Shown one piece after another: positions 60,738 through 64,000 of a DNA stretch of 64,000 nt (the first letter of the stretch is position 1; every line of letters starts with the position of its first letter). The position numbers and the translations under genes are program-made. The stretch is from Xestospongia muta (Eukaryota; Porifera; Demospongiae; Haplosclerida; Petrosiidae). Below the pieces are notes generated by a model. The model had not been told where the DNA came from, searched no databases, and saw only the letters and a list, made by a program, of their open reading frames with translations. The stretch covers positions 6,374,923-6,438,922 of the forward strand of contig OY848922.1 in the NCBI GenBank assembly GCA_963693285.1, read 5' to 3'.

Positions 60738-60905
60738 TGGTGACAATATTGTGACTGTGGTTATTTAATTAACATTCCGCTTGTCACAAATAATTAGTGA
60801 CTGAGGTTATTTAATTAACATTCCCCTTGTGACAATATTGCGACAAGGGTTTTTAATTAACATTCCACTGGTAACAATATTGTGACAGTGATTTTTAATT
60901 AACAA
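60738..60905. repeat. Minisatellite, four units of about 43 bp
   Basis: The units combine GTGACAATATTGTGAC-type palindromic cores with TTTAATTAACATTCC. Cores begin near 60740, 60782, 60828 and 60870 and differ by a few bases, with spacing of 42-46. Confidence 0.8.
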
Positions 60906-60909
60906 AAAA

Positions 60910-61441
60910 GTAATTGTTGAAGTTGGTGTGATTTTTTGAATGCACCTATATTTAAACGACATCTTAGTAGGAATGTTACTATCATTATTATTGCCAATTA
61001 TTATCCATTGCCAATTATCACATTTTATTAATTTATTCTCGTATTTCAAACACTTTCATTGCTACTTTCTTTGTATGACTAAAGATAGATTGTACTATTG
61101 TTGAACTTATTAGAAATTTCTATTATAGAAGATAATTGTATGGAGAAGTGTAAATAATGTTCAGTACTATATGTATAACAGGAGTTGATCCTACCAATTA
61201 AAGGTTATATAATGCAAACTAACTAAAATAATAATAATTTTTATTGTTCAAAGTTTTTGATCAATTATTATATCAAACTATAGTAAAACAAGGGATCAGC
61301 ATTTACAAAATATTAGTAATTTATAAATAATTAAATATAACACTCTAAGTAATGTAATAACAAACTGTTCTAGTTGAGTATTTTTATAAGAAAAGATAAA
61401 AAATCAAAAAAATATTCATACTCAAAAAATAATAACTAAAA
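60910..61441. other. Downstream flank of the second death-domain gene
   Basis: AT-rich. It should contain the 3' UTR, but no clear minus-strand AATAAA was identified. Confidence 0.5.
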
Positions 61442-64000
61442 TTAATCATTGATTTTTGAGAGAAAACAGCGTATACTTTCAGCAATAGATAAGGTATCAA
61501 CAGGAGGTGACTCTATTGCTGTTATAATGGTACTCCATTTAACATTAGTAGGCTGACCATCGATCCATAACTGAAGAACATTAGAGAGTTTCTGCTCATC
61601 ACTGAAATTACTCTGATATAAGGACATCAAAGCTCCATACCTAATTTCAAGGGCTTCTCCTATTTCCTTCCATTTATATGCAATAGGAGTTAGTAGACGT
61701 ATGAGCTGTAGTTTGTCTAGTTTACTGTCTATAATAATATACAAGATGTACAATAACATAAATGAGTACATATAACAGATACATACATGTTCTATGTAAT
61801 AATAGAATGAGTAGTAGATGTAAGAAATAACTTTATCCATAGAGTATAAATGAAAGTGGATTGTAAATGTTGTGGTAGCAAATAAATTTAATTGAATGAA
61901 GGTAAAACCTACCAGGATCTTTCACATTGGTTTCTATACCTATTGTCTCAGTTACAATTTTTGGAGAAGCACCAGTAGTGTCTGTAAATGAGAGTAAAAT
62001 AATATGTTGGGACATTAGTTGCAATGAGTTTAATAAAAATAAATAAACTTTAGCTGGAATAGCTACATCAAAGTTGCAGACTTTGTAAAGGATATTATTA
62101 ATATATTAAAATCATGGATAATCAATGAATTATATATAGATATATAGATATATATATATATATAATTATATAATATATTATGTCAATTTTTGATACATAA
62201 ATAATCTTTCATTATTACCATTTTGTGACTCAATTTCTTGAACAATGCGAAGATAACCCATGTCTTTTAGAGCTTCAATAAATTTTGCCCTAGTAGCTTT
62301 CCCTCCATCTAACCATGTCATTAACATGTCTTTACGAGCAGATCCAGGCAGTTGATGATTTTTCCTTTTGATATCCATCAATATTACATTCTTAATACCC
62401 AAGTACACTCCTAACATTTCCCAATCTTCTATTTCTTTAGTAAACTTTATTAGAGCAACAAGGTGACATTCATCTAAACAATATAATATGATATTATACC
62501 AGTATTAACTCTTATAGTATAATATGTCACTTACTTAGAGGTCCATCTGGTAGAATTGAGCTTACTTGGATAATTACTGAATCAGTCGCTAAAAAAAGAA
62601 TGATATGTGATTTATACATAAATTATGGTTTTATAAACAAAACTAAAAGTAATATATATTGCAGTTTGTATATTTGTCATGCACCCACACCTGTTTGCAA
62701 TGTAGCAATGGAAAGACATGTATCCAAAATACTGCTTGCTATAGAAGGCTCAAGAACTGGAGGTAATTCCACTGCTGTTATTACAGTAGCCCAAGTAATT
62801 TCACTAGGTTGTTTGTCAAGCCACAACTGGACAACGTCTGCAAGTCTGTCAGAGTCTTGACTCCTTTGATCAGATATTTTTTTCAGATCTCCATGGCTGA
62901 TCTTTAAAGCCTGTCCAATCTGATTCCATTTACATTCAATTGGTGATAGTAAACGAATAAGATCTGGCTTGTTTTCTACAATAAGAAAATATATTTTATG
63001 AATATATTGCACAATAAGTAAGTTTAACATAGTAATACTGGGAATGTAGAATGCATTTTGTACATATAAATCCTTACCAATGTTAACAGAAATAGTAACA
63101 TTTTTCTCATATTCAACAAGTATACCACTATCAGTAATATCTGTGATAACAAAAATAATAATTAAGATGAACTAAATATACTTACAACTACATAATGTAA
63201 AAATTACTACATGTGTATTAGAGTTTACAGGTAATACTCATACCTAAATTGACAGGTTTTTGTCTAGCCACTGAATGATCTTTGTCTATTGACAATAAAA
63301 TGTTGATTAATAGGTGATTAATTAAGGCAATGCATACATTGTATAGGAATAATTATATTCACTGTTGTTAGTGTTTATAAAATATTATTATAAAATAGAG
63401 AAAATGTACACAATCAACATAACATTTTTTATATATTAAAAATGAAAATATAATAAAAATAGAGTGAGAAGTAGATTTAATAATTAACTTAATCCACAGA
63501 GTATAGATGAATAGTGGTTTGTACATATTGTAGTAAATACTTTTAATTGTATGTCTATAAAGCTTACCAGGATCTTTTATAATCTTTTCAAGATCTCTAA
63601 TTGTAGCTGTAACTTGGGTAGTAGCACCAGTAGTGTCTGTAATGAAATGAAATGCTAACAGTAAAAGTGACATGTGATATTTAACAATAAAGAGGTTTTT
63701 GTAGGATGTGAAAACATTTATACTTAAAATTGCAATGCACTTTTAAAAAAGGAATGTCTGCTAAAGTTTCAGGTAATACAATGTTCATATTATATTGAAA
63801 TCATTGGCAAGTGTGCATTTATATACCTCTTACATCCAATATTGTTCAGATATTATACTGTAAATTTTATTATTACCATTTTGTGACTGAATTTCTTGAG
63901 CAATGCGAAGATGACCCATATCTTTTAGAGCTTCAATAAATTTTGCTCTAGTTGCTTCCTCTGCATCTAACCATGTCATTAACATGTCTTTACGAGCAGG
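61442..64000 (-). CDS. Multi-death-domain protein, 3' part (at least 9 exons, 5' end off window)
   Basis: Exons on the minus strand: 64000-63877 (partial), 63636-63568, 63285-63244, 63140-63078, 62975-62691, 62588-62535, 62473-62219, 61981-61913, 61728-61442 (TAA). All introns are phase 1 with GT/AG ends, and the exons sum to 1248 nt in frame. Modules in order: death-type A (DMLMTWLDAEEATRAKFIEA), linker DTTGATTQ, linker DKDHSVARQKPVNLG, linker DITDSGILV, death domain B (LIRLLSPIECKWNQIGQAL), linker TDSVIIQVSS, death-type A' (WEMLGVYLGI ... WLDGGKATRAKFIEAL), linker DTTGASPK, death domain C (LIRLLTPIAYKWKEIGEAL). Exons 3-5 match the last three exons of the gene at 7879-30018. The terminal acceptor could instead be at 61713, also phase 1. 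Adaptor-like signalling is inferred from domains. No lesions seen. Confidence 0.8.
62131..62178. repeat. TA-rich microsatellite in an intron
   Basis: ATATAG repeats run into a (TA)n tract, in the intron between the A' and DTTG' exons of the multi-death-domain gene. Confidence 0.8.

Noticed and set aside
1..64000. CRISPR arrays, bacterial operons, rRNA or tRNA genes
   Set aside because: None seen. The introns, death domains and retroelements show that this is animal DNA; the only tRNA-related sequence is the retroelement primer site.

Overview
The window looks like AT-rich metazoan DNA, most likely from a demosponge of the Amphimedon type. The reasons are an intron-rich gene with one exon per ankyrin repeat, animal-type death domains, a Ty3/gypsy element, a piggyBac relic, a Penelope-like element, and remnants of beta-helix/multi-TM receptor genes of a kind I associate with sponges and cnidarians. 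The species call is inference; no rRNA, tRNA or marker gene is visible. Most of the short open frames are chance frames in AT-rich DNA.

Layout. (1) 7.9-30.0 kb, minus strand: one intact-looking 12-exon gene with five ankyrin repeats, a ROC-like P-loop GTPase domain, a COR-like region and a C-terminal death domain. I predict 1109 residues and every splice phase closes. Its introns hold a full-length Ty3/gypsy retrotransposon with near-identical LTRs but a broken coding region (12.9-17.35 kb), a decayed second gypsy pol (22.4-23.8 kb), a piggyBac transposase relic (21.3-21.96 kb) and two copies of a hairpin-starting repeat. (2) 61.4-64.0 kb, minus strand: the 3' half of a second death-domain gene with four death-domain-type modules joined by very short exons, all in phase 1. 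Three of its exons are paralogous to the last three exons of gene 1. Dead copies of the same modules lie at 36.9-37.5 and 60.1-60.6 kb. (3) 40.06-41.76 kb, minus strand: a chain of phase-compatible exons that I do not recognise, with at least one stop codon.

The rest is repeat-rich. There are decayed parts of a beta-helix plus multi-TM gene family (3.0-3.9, 5.7-6.3, 49.4-52.2 kb), including a long inverted repeat at 50.0-52.7 kb. Three copies of a transposon-like gene segment (42.2-43.6, 47.3-48.7, 57.95-59.2 kb) include one carrying a TIR element with a HIRAN-like fragment. A tandem array holds two apparently identical 639-bp units (33.87-35.14 kb). A 5'-truncated Penelope-like element (54.4-55.3 kb) ends in a hammerhead-like motif.

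The central theme is two related death-domain genes sharing a symmetric phase-1 exon cassette, which has been duplicated, shuffled and partly pseudogenised locally. I infer a role in apoptosis or innate immune signalling from domain content only.
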